From the NCBI GenBank assembly GCA_013695335.1, contig JACDAR010000238.1, forward strand, positions 1 through 5,048: 5,048 nt of DNA, in the 5' to 3' direction. Position 1 is the first letter of the stretch. Each line of letters begins with the position of its first letter. Of the stretch, positions 1 through 5,048 are shown in pieces. The stretch comes from Rubrobacter sp. Its GTDB lineage: Bacteria; Actinomycetota; Rubrobacteria; Rubrobacterales; Rubrobacteraceae. The translations under genes were made by a program, and so were the position numbers. The notes beneath the pieces were generated by a model, which made no database searches, was not told the DNA's origin, and worked only from the letters and a program-made list of their open reading frames with translations.

Positions 1-114
1 CTCCTGAAAGAGTGTCCGCGCGTTTCTTATCTCGCTGTAAAAGCACAGAGCGATGGTGAATCCTACCTGCCAGCCACCGCAACAGGAGCCAGGTTTCTTC
101 TCGGGGTTGCGCGA
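1..114. other. Left-edge region without a supported gene
   Basis: This stretch lies downstream of the stop codon of the minus-strand SDR gene. I see no convincing coding sequence. One plus-strand frame is open from the left edge and continues antisense through the SDR gene; another ends at a TGA at 57-59 after 18 codons and could be the tail of a convergent gene, but nothing in its residues is recognisable. A 5-bp inverted repeat (65-69 with 90-94) is too weak to call a terminator. On the minus strand the last six bases (6 to 1) read CAGGAG. This resembles a Shine-Dalgarno sequence and could serve a further minus-strand gene just beyond the edge; that is speculation. Confidence 0.4.
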
Positions 115-1005
115 TCACACCTCAACCGGTTCTCCAGCGCCAGCATGCTGGAAGAGCCAGGCGTGATCGTGGGCAAACCTAGCGAAGTTGTAGGGCTCGC
201 GACCGGTCAGGTCGCGCACGGCGCTGGTGGTCTGTGCCTGGGCGCCACTCCGCAGGATTCCGAACACCGCAACGATCTGCCCCGCTACGAACTCCGGCAT
301 ACCAGCTTCGATCATGCTCCCACGGGCCGCCTCGTCGGGTACCGAGACATATTGTACGCGTCGGCCCGCCACGGCGGAGAGCTCTTCCGCCACGCGCTCT
401 AAGGTGATCGCCTCTGGTCCGGTAAGCGCGTAAGTCTTTCCATCATGCTCGGACTCGGTGAGGGCGACGGCGGCGACCGCTGCAACGTCCCTGGGGTCTA
501 CCATCGAGATACTGGCTCCCCCAGCCGGCAGGAACAGGCTCCCTGCGTGCCTGACCTGTTCCGCCGAGCCGAGCAGGTTCGTCATGCTGAAGGTGGGCCG
601 CAATACGACGGCTGGAATCCCCGACGCCCGCAGATACTCCTCGATCCTTCCGTGCCAATCCCAGAATGCTACACGCGCCCCGATCTCCGCCCCGAGCGCG
701 GAGAGCTTCACGATCCGGCGCACCCCGGTCTCCTGTGCCGCGTCGATAACGCGGGTCTCGTACTCGACCTGCCGCGGATCGTTGGCGCAGGCGAGGAAGA
801 TGGCGTCCACATCTTCCATCGCGGCACGGATCGAACCCTCGTCCGCGAAGTTACCTGACGCAAGCTCGAAGCCGTCGCCTGGCATCTTCTCGGCCTTGCC
901 CACGTCGCGCACGAAAGCACGAGCGGACACACCTCGCTCCAGCAATTCTCGGACCACATGAGGGCCCACGTTGCCCGTAGCCCCGGTCACCAGTATCTTC
1001 GTCAT
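115..1005 (-). CDS. NmrA-like atypical SDR, NAD(P)-binding oxidoreductase
   Basis: This gene encodes a 296-residue cytoplasmic protein of the atypical short-chain dehydrogenase class (NmrA / NAD(P)H:quinone oxidoreductase-2-like / triphenylmethane-reductase-like). The N-terminal beta strand and glycine motif TGATGNVG (residues 7-14) form the dinucleotide-binding turn. Arg33 in AFVRD sits where this group often contacts the NADP 2'-phosphate. VDAIFLA (66-72), IVKLSALGA (98-106), HGRIEEYLRASGIP (118-131) and LRPTF (135-139) follow in the usual family order. There is no classical YxxxK active site, as is typical of NmrA-like members, which act as reductases or as redox sensors. The length is normal for the family. 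The start is ATG 1005, preceded by a purine-rich AAAGGAAAGG about 6 bases upstream. It lies 178 bases downstream of the flavoenzyme gene on the same strand, so the pair may share a pathway. The substrate is unknown. Confidence 0.9.
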   Translation of the reverse strand: MTKILVTGATGNVGPHVVRELLERGVSARAFVRDVGKAEKMPGDGFELASGNFADEGSIRAAMEDVDAIFLACANDPRQVEYETRVIDAAQETGVRRIVKLSALGAEIGARVAFWDWHGRIEEYLRASGIPAVVLRPTFSMTNLLGSAEQVRHAGSLFLPAGGASISMVDPRDVAAVAAVALTESEHDGKTYALTGPEAITLERVAEELSAVAGRRVQYVSVPDEAARGSMIEAGMPEFVAGQIVAVFGILRSGAQAQTTSAVRDLTGREPYNFARFAHDHAWLFQHAGAGEPVEV

Positions 1006-1183
1006 CAGTTGCCTTTCCTTTCTCCCCGGCCGGAGTTCCGGCTCGGGCTATCGTTCGCGTTTATCCTGTAGTTCGCCAGATCGTGCCATCAATCGCCCCG
1101 GTGGGCCGTGGAGGAAATCGATCTCTGCACGCCCTCCATCGGAGAGGGAGTCAGGACCGAATGATCCTCTGACCGGCCCATGA
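1006..1183. other. Intergenic spacer between flavoenzyme and SDR genes
   Basis: This 178-base gap lies within the minus-strand gene series. It contains a GC-rich inverted repeat just upstream of the SDR ribosome-binding site (listed separately) and a weaker imperfect stem at 1150-1173, starting 10 bases after the flavoenzyme stop and lacking a following T-run. Two tiny minus-strand ORFs (13 and 16 codons) have no Shine-Dalgarno sequence and are not called. A minus-strand TTGATG followed after 18 bases by CAGGAT is a poor promoter candidate. The gap is long enough for the SDR gene to have its own promoter, but none is convincing. Confidence 0.4.
1025..1047 (-). repeat. GC-rich inverted repeat upstream of the SDR start
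   Basis: Perfect 6-bp arms GCCGGA (1029-1034) and TCCGGC (1037-1042) flank two bases. CCCG (1025-1028) can pair with CGGG (1044-1047) across a single-base bulge, giving about ten paired positions; in practice the loop would open to about four bases. In the minus-strand transcript this hairpin ends about 20 bases before the SDR ATG, just ahead of its purine-rich ribosome-binding site. No U-run follows it, so it is not a standard terminator. It could protect the message or modulate SDR translation; that is inference. Confidence 0.5.
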
Positions 1184-2614
1184 TCACGTCGCACTGCCCG
1201 ACGCGGCTGCTGAAGGCGGGATGTTGCGGTTGAAGCGGAAGGTATTGTCCGGATCGTACTTATCCTTGATCTCAACCAGACGCTTCCAGTCGATGGACGA
1301 GTACGCGGCCTTCACACGCGCTGGGGTTGCACTGTCGAGGTCCATGAAATTGATGTAGGTGGCGCCGCTTGCGTGTGGCCTGATGGCCTCGGCCACATGG
1401 GCCAGGTATGCCTTGAGCGGCGGCGCCATCTCCGATGAAAACGTCGCCCCGATGGCGTTCATCGTGAACCGGGCGCCGCTATGTCCCATGGGGCTCAGCT
1501 TCGATGGAGGACTGGAGAGCGCCCCGCCGAGTTGACGCAGCTCGAGCATGATCAGGGGCGAGTTGGAGCCAACCCCAGCAAGCCCGATGAGCGTCTCGAT
1601 CGTTCCGGGGTACAGATCGCGCAGCATTTCGGAGTGCGAGTAGGCGCCTATCGGGCTTACCGGGTCCATGCTGATCGAGTCCATCGCCGCCGCCGGCATG
1701 ACCGCGAACGTGTCGATCTCCGGCTCCCCCAACGCCCTTTGGACTGGCCTGAGTACCTCTTCGCCCTCCCCGAGATCTCCGCCGCAGTAGCAGCCGCGCA
1801 CGGCTATGAATGACCGGCCTCGGAATGGTTCGGGGATCATGGGCAGCGGCGGGAAATTGCGAAAAGTGGCAGCCGACATCATCTCGTCCGAGAGCGTCTT
1901 GTTCCATTCGGCGTACAATTCCAGAACCTCCCGGGCCCTCTCGACAGGATAAAAGAGGTTGCCGCCATAGACGTGGGTGATGGGATAGAGCGCGAACTCC
2001 AGCGAGGTCACGATCCCGAAGTTCCCCCCACCGCCCTTCAATCCCCAGAAGAGATCCGGATTCTCGTGGGCACTGACCTTCACCAGCTCGCCGTCAGCGG
2101 TCACCACGTCCGCCTCCTTGACGGAGTCTGCCGCGAAGCCGTACTTGCGACCCAGCCATCCGAAGCCCCCGCCCATCGTGTAGCCTACGACTCCGACCTG
2201 GGTGCTGGATCCCGGCAATCCCGCGAGCCCATGCGCCGCGGCTACGGGGATCACGTCCGCCCACTTCACGCCCGCCTCGACGCGGGCGGTCTGGGTCTCC
2301 GGGTCAACGTGTACGCCCTTCATGCGCGAGGTGTTGACGAGGACTCCGCCGTCGGCTGGCGCGGCGACGCCGTAGCCTGTAGCCATCACCCCGACGCCGA
2401 GACCTTCGTCGCGGGCCAGTCGTACGGCTTCTAGCACGTCGGAGGCGCCTTCGGCCATGACGACGAGGGCGGGGCTCTGGTGAGCGTTGAGGTTCCAGGC
2501 GGCACGCGCCTCCTCATAGCCTGATTCACCCGGCCGTAGCAGCGCTCCCCTGAATCGGGAGCGCAGCGCTTCGGCCTGCTTCGCTTTGGTCGCTTCGTTT
2601 TGTATGATCGTCAC
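1184..2614 (-). CDS. FAD-binding oxidoreductase, PCMH/BBE family
   Basis: This 476-residue flavoenzyme belongs to the VAO/PCMH superfamily with a C-terminal berberine-bridge (BBE) segment. The family oxidises alcohols, sugars, amines or secondary metabolites and passes electrons to oxygen or another acceptor. The FAD domain spans about residues 45-211: PALVVMAEGASDV (48-60), MATGYGVAAPADGG (77-90), GLPGSSTQVGVVGYTMGGGFGW (from 131), and NPDLFWGLKGGGGNFGIVTSLEF (from 185). The C-terminal signature YDPDNTFRFNRNIPP (453-467) is the BBE motif. The position that normally carries the FAD-linking histidine (ATGHG in close relatives) is Tyr81, and the cysteine used by bicovalent members is also absent, so FAD is probably held non-covalently. 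No signal peptide is visible. The start is a GTG at 2614, the only start codon after an in-frame TAA five codons upstream; the ribosome-binding site is only a weak purine tract. It follows the zinc-ribbon gene by 60 bases, suggesting one operon. The substrate cannot be predicted. Confidence 0.93.
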   Translation of the reverse strand: MTIIQNEATKAKQAEALRSRFRGALLRPGESGYEEARAAWNLNAHQSPALVVMAEGASDVLEAVRLARDEGLGVGVMATGYGVAAPADGGVLVNTSRMKGVHVDPETQTARVEAGVKWADVIPVAAAHGLAGLPGSSTQVGVVGYTMGGGFGWLGRKYGFAADSVKEADVVTADGELVKVSAHENPDLFWGLKGGGGNFGIVTSLEFALYPITHVYGGNLFYPVERAREVLELYAEWNKTLSDEMMSAATFRNFPPLPMIPEPFRGRSFIAVRGCYCGGDLGEGEEVLRPVQRALGEPEIDTFAVMPAAAMDSISMDPVSPIGAYSHSEMLRDLYPGTIETLIGLAGVGSNSPLIMLELRQLGGALSSPPSKLSPMGHSGARFTMNAIGATFSSEMAPPLKAYLAHVAEAIRPHASGATYINFMDLDSATPARVKAAYSSIDWKRLVEIKDKYDPDNTFRFNRNIPPSAAASGSAT

Positions 2615-2636
2615 GTTTCTTCTTTCTTATGGAATG

Positions 2637-2653
2637 GGCTACAGGAAGTAGCC
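2637..2653 (-). repeat. Intercistronic inverted repeat upstream of the flavoenzyme gene
   Basis: Perfect 6-bp arms GGCTAC (2637-2642) and GTAGCC (2648-2653) flank a 5-base loop, with one further G-T wobble possible outside. In the minus-strand transcript the hairpin lies between the zinc-ribbon stop and the flavoenzyme GTG, ending about 22 bases before that start. No U-run follows, so it is not a canonical terminator. A role in mRNA processing or in adjusting downstream expression is possible but unproven. Confidence 0.5.
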
Positions 2654-2674
2654 TGGCTCGAGCGGTAGCATCCC

Positions 2675-2863
2675 CTAGGCCACTTTAGCTTGCCGACTTT
2701 CGGCCTCATCGAAGATGTGCCGTCTGACGTCTTCAGGGAGCCAGTCGATGCGGTCCAGATGGCCGCAGTCAGGACACCTGAGCGCCCTTCCACCATCTCT
2801 CATAACGACAGGCTCACGGGCCGTGATCTCACCCGTCCTGCCGCAGTAGCAACTCTCTTGCAT
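2675..2863 (-). CDS. Small zinc-ribbon protein of unknown function
   Basis: This gene encodes a 62-residue protein with a likely single zinc-binding knuckle pair: Cys5-Tyr-Cys7-Gly near the N terminus and Cys30-Pro-Asp-Cys33-Gly-His35 in the middle (CXC-X22-CXXC). An acidic/basic helical tail follows (LPEDVRRHIFDEAESRQAKVA). No membrane segment or signal peptide is present. The ATG at 2863 is preferred because a perfect AGGAGGT lies at 2877-2871, seven bases upstream. A longer reading from GTG 2872 (65 residues) would place that start codon inside the Shine-Dalgarno sequence itself, so it is unlikely. It is the first gene of the minus-strand series, 60 bases ahead of the flavoenzyme and divergent from the large regulator. 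I do not recognise a named family. Small zinc ribbons often bind nucleic acid or a partner protein, but no function is claimed. Confidence 0.82.
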   Translation of the reverse strand: MQESCYCGRTGEITAREPVVMRDGGRALRCPDCGHLDRIDWLPEDVRRHIFDEAESRQAKVA

Positions 2864-2870
2864 CACTCTC

Positions 2871-2877
2871 ACCTCCT
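2871..2877 (-). promoter_or_regulatory. Strong Shine-Dalgarno site of the zinc-ribbon gene
   Basis: On the minus strand this reads AGGAGGT, a full match to the anti-16S consensus, with seven bases to ATG 2863. It fixes the start at 2863 rather than the in-frame GTG at 2872, which overlaps it. It is the best ribosome-binding site in the minus-strand series, suggesting the small protein is translated well relative to the flavoenzyme behind it. Confidence 0.8.
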
Positions 2878-2983
2878 CTCGGTGCTCTTCTGGTTGATGT
2901 TCCGTCTTCCTGAGAGCCCACCCTGTTCTTCGCCCCGATCCCTTATTGGCGGTTGCGGATCTGGGGTGGAAGCTTCATGCTTG

Positions 2984-3010
2984 CCATATTTCGTGTCGTC
3001 CCATATCGTG
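2984..3010. repeat. Imperfect direct repeat in the divergent control region
   Basis: CCATATTTCGTG (2984-2995) and CCATATCGTG (3001-3010) are copies that differ by a two-base insertion, with starts 17 bases apart. They overlap the weaker TTGCCA/TATCGT promoter candidate. This could be a paired binding site for a regulator or chance similarity in a short region. Confidence 0.35.
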
Positions 3011-3053
3011 CTCCTTTCACCTTCTCATCCCCAGCGACAACAGAAACGTTCAC

Positions 3054-3072
3054 CCAAACAACCGCCAAACAA
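3054..3072. promoter_or_regulatory. Tandem CCAAACAA repeat, operator candidate
   Basis: Two perfect copies of CCAAACAA lie at 3054-3061 and 3065-3072, with a period of 11 bases, so both would face the same side of the helix. They sit immediately upstream of the extended -10 element and cover the place where a -35 box would be expected (about 3058-3063), which has no -35 consensus. This is the layout of an activator or repressor site. The divergently placed helix-turn-helix protein starting at 3131 is the obvious candidate binder, by inference only. Confidence 0.45.
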
Positions 3073-3077
3073 TTGCG

Positions 3078-3086
3078 TGCTACGAT
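3078..3086 (+). promoter_or_regulatory. Extended -10 promoter element of the regulator gene
   Basis: TGC followed by TACGAT matches an extended -10 (TGn plus a TAnnnT hexamer, common in actinobacteria). No good -35 box lies 16-18 bases upstream. Transcription would start near 3092-3094 and give a leader of about 38 bases before GTG 3131. A GATG/CATC/GATG cluster (3084-3100) lies across the predicted start site. Assigned by eye without start-site data. Confidence 0.45.
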
Positions 3087-3116
3087 GTCATCGGGTGATG
3101 CTGGCGACGCCGGGGC

Positions 3117-3123
3117 AGAAGGT
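3117..3123 (+). promoter_or_regulatory. Shine-Dalgarno site selecting GTG 3131
   Basis: AGAAGGT matches the consensus AGGAGGT at six of seven positions and lies seven bases before GTG 3131. The only nearby in-frame ATG (3098) and GTG (3095) lack such a site. This supports a GTG start, which leaves eight residues before the FGGLLRLYR motif, as is usual for this family. Confidence 0.7.
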
Positions 3124-3130
3124 AAGAGAA

Positions 3131-5048
3131 GTGGACACTGATTCCGAACCTACATTCGGGGGTCTACTTCGGCTCTACAGGGTCTCTGCCTTTCTCACCC
3201 AGGAAGACCTGGCCAACAGGACGGGCCTGACCCCCCAGGCCATCGGCCTGTTGGAGCGCGGAGAGCGGCGTCCGCATGCCTATACCGTACAGAAACTGGC
3301 GGAAGCACTCGGGCTGGAAGGGCAGGACCTCGCCGAGTTCGAATCGGCGGCCCGTAGGCAAGTCGCCAGCCGCGCTACGGCGGAGCCCTTCCGCCATAAC
3401 CTTCCCGCGATTCTGACGCCGCTGGTCGGACGTGAACACGAGGTGATGACCGTCGTGGATCTACTTGCGCGGGATGAAGTGCGGCTGTTGACCCTGACCG
3501 GACCCGGCGGCGTCGGCAAGACCCGGCTTGCCGTCGAGGCGGCCGGGCGCTCGCGGGAGAAGTTCGTCGATGGGGTCGCTTTCGTGCCCCTGTCATACCT
3601 CAGGGATGTGGCTATGATCCCGTCTGCTCTCGCCAGGGCGCTCGGGATAGGTGAAAAGGCGGGACGGCCGCTGGTAGAAACTTTGAAGGATCAACTGAAG
3701 AACAGGCGTATGCTGGTGGTGCTCGACAACTTCGAGCACTTGCTGGACGCAGTTCCCCTGGCGGCGGACCTCGTGGGCGCGTGTCCGGGCTTGACGGTAC
3801 TGGTGACGAGCCGGGCGCCGTTACGCCTGACGAGTGAGTATCAGTTTCCCCTGGCGCCCCTTCCCGCCACGGAACCCGCTTCAGCATCAGCCAGCGTATC
3901 CGCTCGACCTGCGGCCATGGAGCTCTTCTGCCAGCGCGCCAGGGCCGTCGCGCCCGCCTTCGAGCTCACCGACGCAAACATGGTCACGATCTCGGAGATC
4001 TGTCAGCGGCTAGATGGATTGCCGCTTGCAATAGAGCTGGCTGCCGCGCGCGTTAAGCTGTTCCCGCCGCGGGCGCTGCTGGACAGGCTTGACCACAGGT
4101 TGCAGGTACTCGCGGGGGGAGCGCGGGATCTCCCCGAGCGCCAGCGGACGCTGCGCGACGCGATAGCCTGGAGCTACGACCTGCTCTCCGAGGACGAGCA
4201 GGTACTGTTCAGGCGGCTCTCCGTCTTCGCCGGAGGCTGCACGCTGGAAGCAGTGGAGATCGTCTGCGGGACAGAAGATCGGGCATTGAACATTCTGGAG
4301 ACGCTGGCATCCCTGGTGGACAACAGCCTGCTCGTGTCGGGATCCGAAGCTTCATCGGATCCTGAGGACGGGGAACCGCGCTTCACCATGCTGGAGACGA
4401 TCCGGGAGTACGCTACGGAACGTCTAGGGTCAGATGGCGAAGCCGGGGAAATCCAGCGGGCGCACGCGCTGCACTACCTGGCGTTGGCCGAGGCGACCCA
4501 GCCTGAAGCCATCGCGCAAACCCAACAAGAGTGGTGGTGGACGCGGCTTGAAGAGGAACACGACAACCTGCGGGCGGCGCTACGCTGGGCGGTCCAGAAC
4601 AGGGAGGTGGAGATCGGGGCGCGTTTCGGGACGATGCTGTGGCGGTTCTGGGCCACCCACCACCCCGGCGAAGGCCGCAGGTGGTTGGAGGCGATACTGG
4701 CGATGGGCGAACCGAAAGACAAACCGGCTCATGGCGGTACGGAAGAAGCCGGGCTACCCGAGCGTAATTGGGCATTTCTGCAACTGGTATCAGGTATGCT
4801 TGCCGCCCGCCACGGAGACTACGACCATGCTGCCGCGCAGTATGAGGAGAGCCTGGCCCTGTACCGTCACCTGGGACACGGAAAAGGCACGCATGGCCCG
4901 CTGCGCGAGCTTGGGGCCGTGGCCTACCTGCAGGGAGACTACGAGCGGGCAGCGCTACTGAGCGAGCAGGCCCTCGCCGTGGCCCGGGAGTCAGGCAGCG
5001 TCTTTGGCACCAGCCTTGCCGTCTGCAACCTGGCGGACGCCCTGCGCG
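3131..5048 (+). CDS. XRE-HTH / NB-ARC (STAND) ATPase / TPR regulator, partial
   Basis: This is an open frame of 639 codons with no stop before the right edge; the C terminus is missing. Residues 9-62 form an XRE helix-turn-helix (FGGLLRLYR, LTQEDLANRTGLTPQAIGLLERGERRP, TVQKLAEALGL), implying DNA binding. The NB-ARC ATPase follows: LVGRE (98-102), Walker A GPGGVGKT (124-131), Walker B LVVLDN (195-200), TSR (226-228) and GLPLAIELAAAR (from 296). Winged-helix elements are LPERQRTLRDAIAWSYDLL (334-352) and LFRRLSVFAGG (359-369), then RFTMLETIREYA (417-428). EEEHDNLRAALRW begins the helical domain, and TPR-like units cover about 548-582 and 587-622, with a third starting at the edge. Such STAND proteins (predicted-ATPase regulators, often 900 or more residues) are thought to switch on ligand or partner binding. 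All NTPase motifs look intact. The start is GTG 3131, chosen by its Shine-Dalgarno site. Divergent placement suggests control of itself and perhaps the redox series. A conflict-defence STAND role is less likely, because an HTH rather than an effector domain is at the N terminus. Confidence 0.92.
   Translation, partial: MDTDSEPTFGGLLRLYRVSAFLTQEDLANRTGLTPQAIGLLERGERRPHAYTVQKLAEALGLEGQDLAEFESAARRQVASRATAEPFRHNLPAILTPLVGREHEVMTVVDLLARDEVRLLTLTGPGGVGKTRLAVEAAGRSREKFVDGVAFVPLSYLRDVAMIPSALARALGIGEKAGRPLVETLKDQLKNRRMLVVLDNFEHLLDAVPLAADLVGACPGLTVLVTSRAPLRLTSEYQFPLAPLPATEPASASASVSARPAAMELFCQRARAVAPAFELTDANMVTISEICQRLDGLPLAIELAAARVKLFPPRALLDRLDHRLQVLAGGARDLPERQRTLRDAIAWSYDLLSEDEQVLFRRLSVFAGGCTLEAVEIVCGTEDRALNILETLASLVDNSLLVSGSEASSDPEDGEPRFTMLETIREYATERLGSDGEAGEIQRAHALHYLALAEATQPEAIAQTQQEWWWTRLEEEHDNLRAALRWAVQNREVEIGARFGTMLWRFWATHHPGEGRRWLEAILAMGEPKDKPAHGGTEEAGLPERNWAFLQLVSGMLAARHGDYDHAAAQYEESLALYRHLGHGKGTHGPLRELGAVAYLQGDYERAALLSEQALAVARESGSVFGTSLAVCNLADALR
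4340..4362 (+). repeat. Perfect inverted repeat inside the regulator gene
   Basis: Eight-base arms GGATCCGA (4340-4347) and TCGGATCC (4355-4362) flank seven bases; a C-G pair and a G-T wobble can extend it outward. A second palindrome, GAAGCTTC (4346-4353), overlaps the left arm and loop. The frame stays open: the stretch encodes a Ser/Glu/Asp-rich linker (SGSEASSDPEDGE, about residues 403-415) between the winged-helix region and the RFTMLETIREYA strand, a place where family members vary in length. Confidence 0.6.

Larger units (their letters stand above)
2864..3130. promoter_or_regulatory. Divergent control region
   Basis: This region of about 270 bases separates the minus-strand redox series from the plus-strand STAND regulator and must hold promoters for at least one of them. 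Features listed separately are an extended -10 element facing right, a tandem CCAAACAA repeat, an imperfect CCATAT..CGTG repeat and the Shine-Dalgarno sites at both ends. A second rightward possibility is TTGCCA (2981-2986) followed after 17 bases by TATCGT (3004-3009). No clear leftward promoter could be identified by eye. A plus-strand open frame of 62 codons across 2953-3141 looks non-coding and overlaps the regulator start. Confidence 0.65.

Noticed and set aside
145..402. Plus-strand open frame, extending leftward to the window edge
   Set aside because: It is antisense to the well-supported SDR gene, has no recognisable domain and reflects the usual open antisense frames of GC-rich genes.
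445..961. Two overlapping plus-strand ORFs of 137 and 167 residues
   Set aside because: Both are antisense shadows of the SDR gene, with low-complexity Arg/Ser/Pro-rich translations and no ribosome-binding site.
1150..1173. Imperfect stem just after the flavoenzyme stop, considered as a terminator
   Set aside because: The stem is short with a bulge, and no T-run follows on the minus strand.
1481..2434. Plus-strand ORFs of 110 and 153 residues
   Set aside because: They lie antisense within the flavoenzyme gene, whose frame is fully explained by conserved motifs from end to end.
3095..3100. Upstream in-frame starts for the regulator (GTG 3095, ATG 3098)
   Set aside because: They have no Shine-Dalgarno sequence and would lie at or within a few bases of the predicted transcription start. 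GTG 3131 has a strong site. A leaderless start at 3098 cannot be fully excluded.
2953..3141. Plus-strand 62-codon ORF in the divergent region
   Set aside because: No ribosome-binding site, no recognisable motif, and it overlaps the start of the regulator in another frame. It covers the promoter-like elements.
4434..4961. Plus-strand 175-residue ORF in a second frame
   Set aside because: It is Arg/Gly/Trp-rich and overlaps the TPR part of the regulator, whose own frame shows clear family motifs. It is not a frameshift continuation, because the regulator frame stays intact to the edge.
1..5048. Search for CRISPR arrays, insertion sequences, tRNA/rRNA and toxin-antitoxin pairs
   Set aside because: No spaced repeats, transposase motifs, terminal inverted repeats or RNA-gene signatures were seen by eye.

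Overview
The window is GC-rich bacterial DNA. Its protein sequences (an atypical SDR, a berberine-bridge-type flavoenzyme, and a large XRE/NB-ARC/TPR regulator) suggest an actinobacterium-like or Chloroflexota-like genome. Rubrobacter and its relatives are one possibility, but this is inferred from protein style; no rRNA or marker gene is present.

Layout: three genes lie on the minus strand and are read right to left. They are a 62-residue zinc-ribbon protein (2863-2675), a FAD-linked oxidoreductase of the PCMH/BBE family (2614-1184) and an NmrA-like atypical SDR (1005-115). The gaps are 60 and 178 bases, so the first two are probably co-transcribed and the third may be. Divergent from them, across a control region of about 270 bases (2864-3130), a plus-strand gene starts at GTG 3131 and runs off the right edge. 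It encodes 639 visible residues: an N-terminal XRE helix-turn-helix, an NB-ARC (STAND) ATPase, a winged-helix region and the first TPRs. The leftmost 114 bases hold no supported gene.

How it may work together: the large protein looks like a signal-responsive STAND transcription regulator. Its position makes it a candidate autoregulator and a candidate regulator of the divergent redox cassette. The control region has an extended -10 element just upstream of the regulator and a perfect 8-bp direct repeat spaced one helical turn apart where the -35 box should be. The flavoenzyme plus NAD(P)-binding SDR could act on one small-molecule pathway, but no substrate can be read from the sequence.

The points most worth a second look are the flavoenzyme's Tyr81 where its family normally has the FAD-linking histidine, the tandem operator-like repeat, the uncharacterised CXC/CXXC zinc-ribbon gene at the head of the redox operon, and a long perfect inverted repeat inside the regulator's coding sequence. 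Nothing here proves a new system. No mobile element, CRISPR array, tRNA or rRNA was seen.
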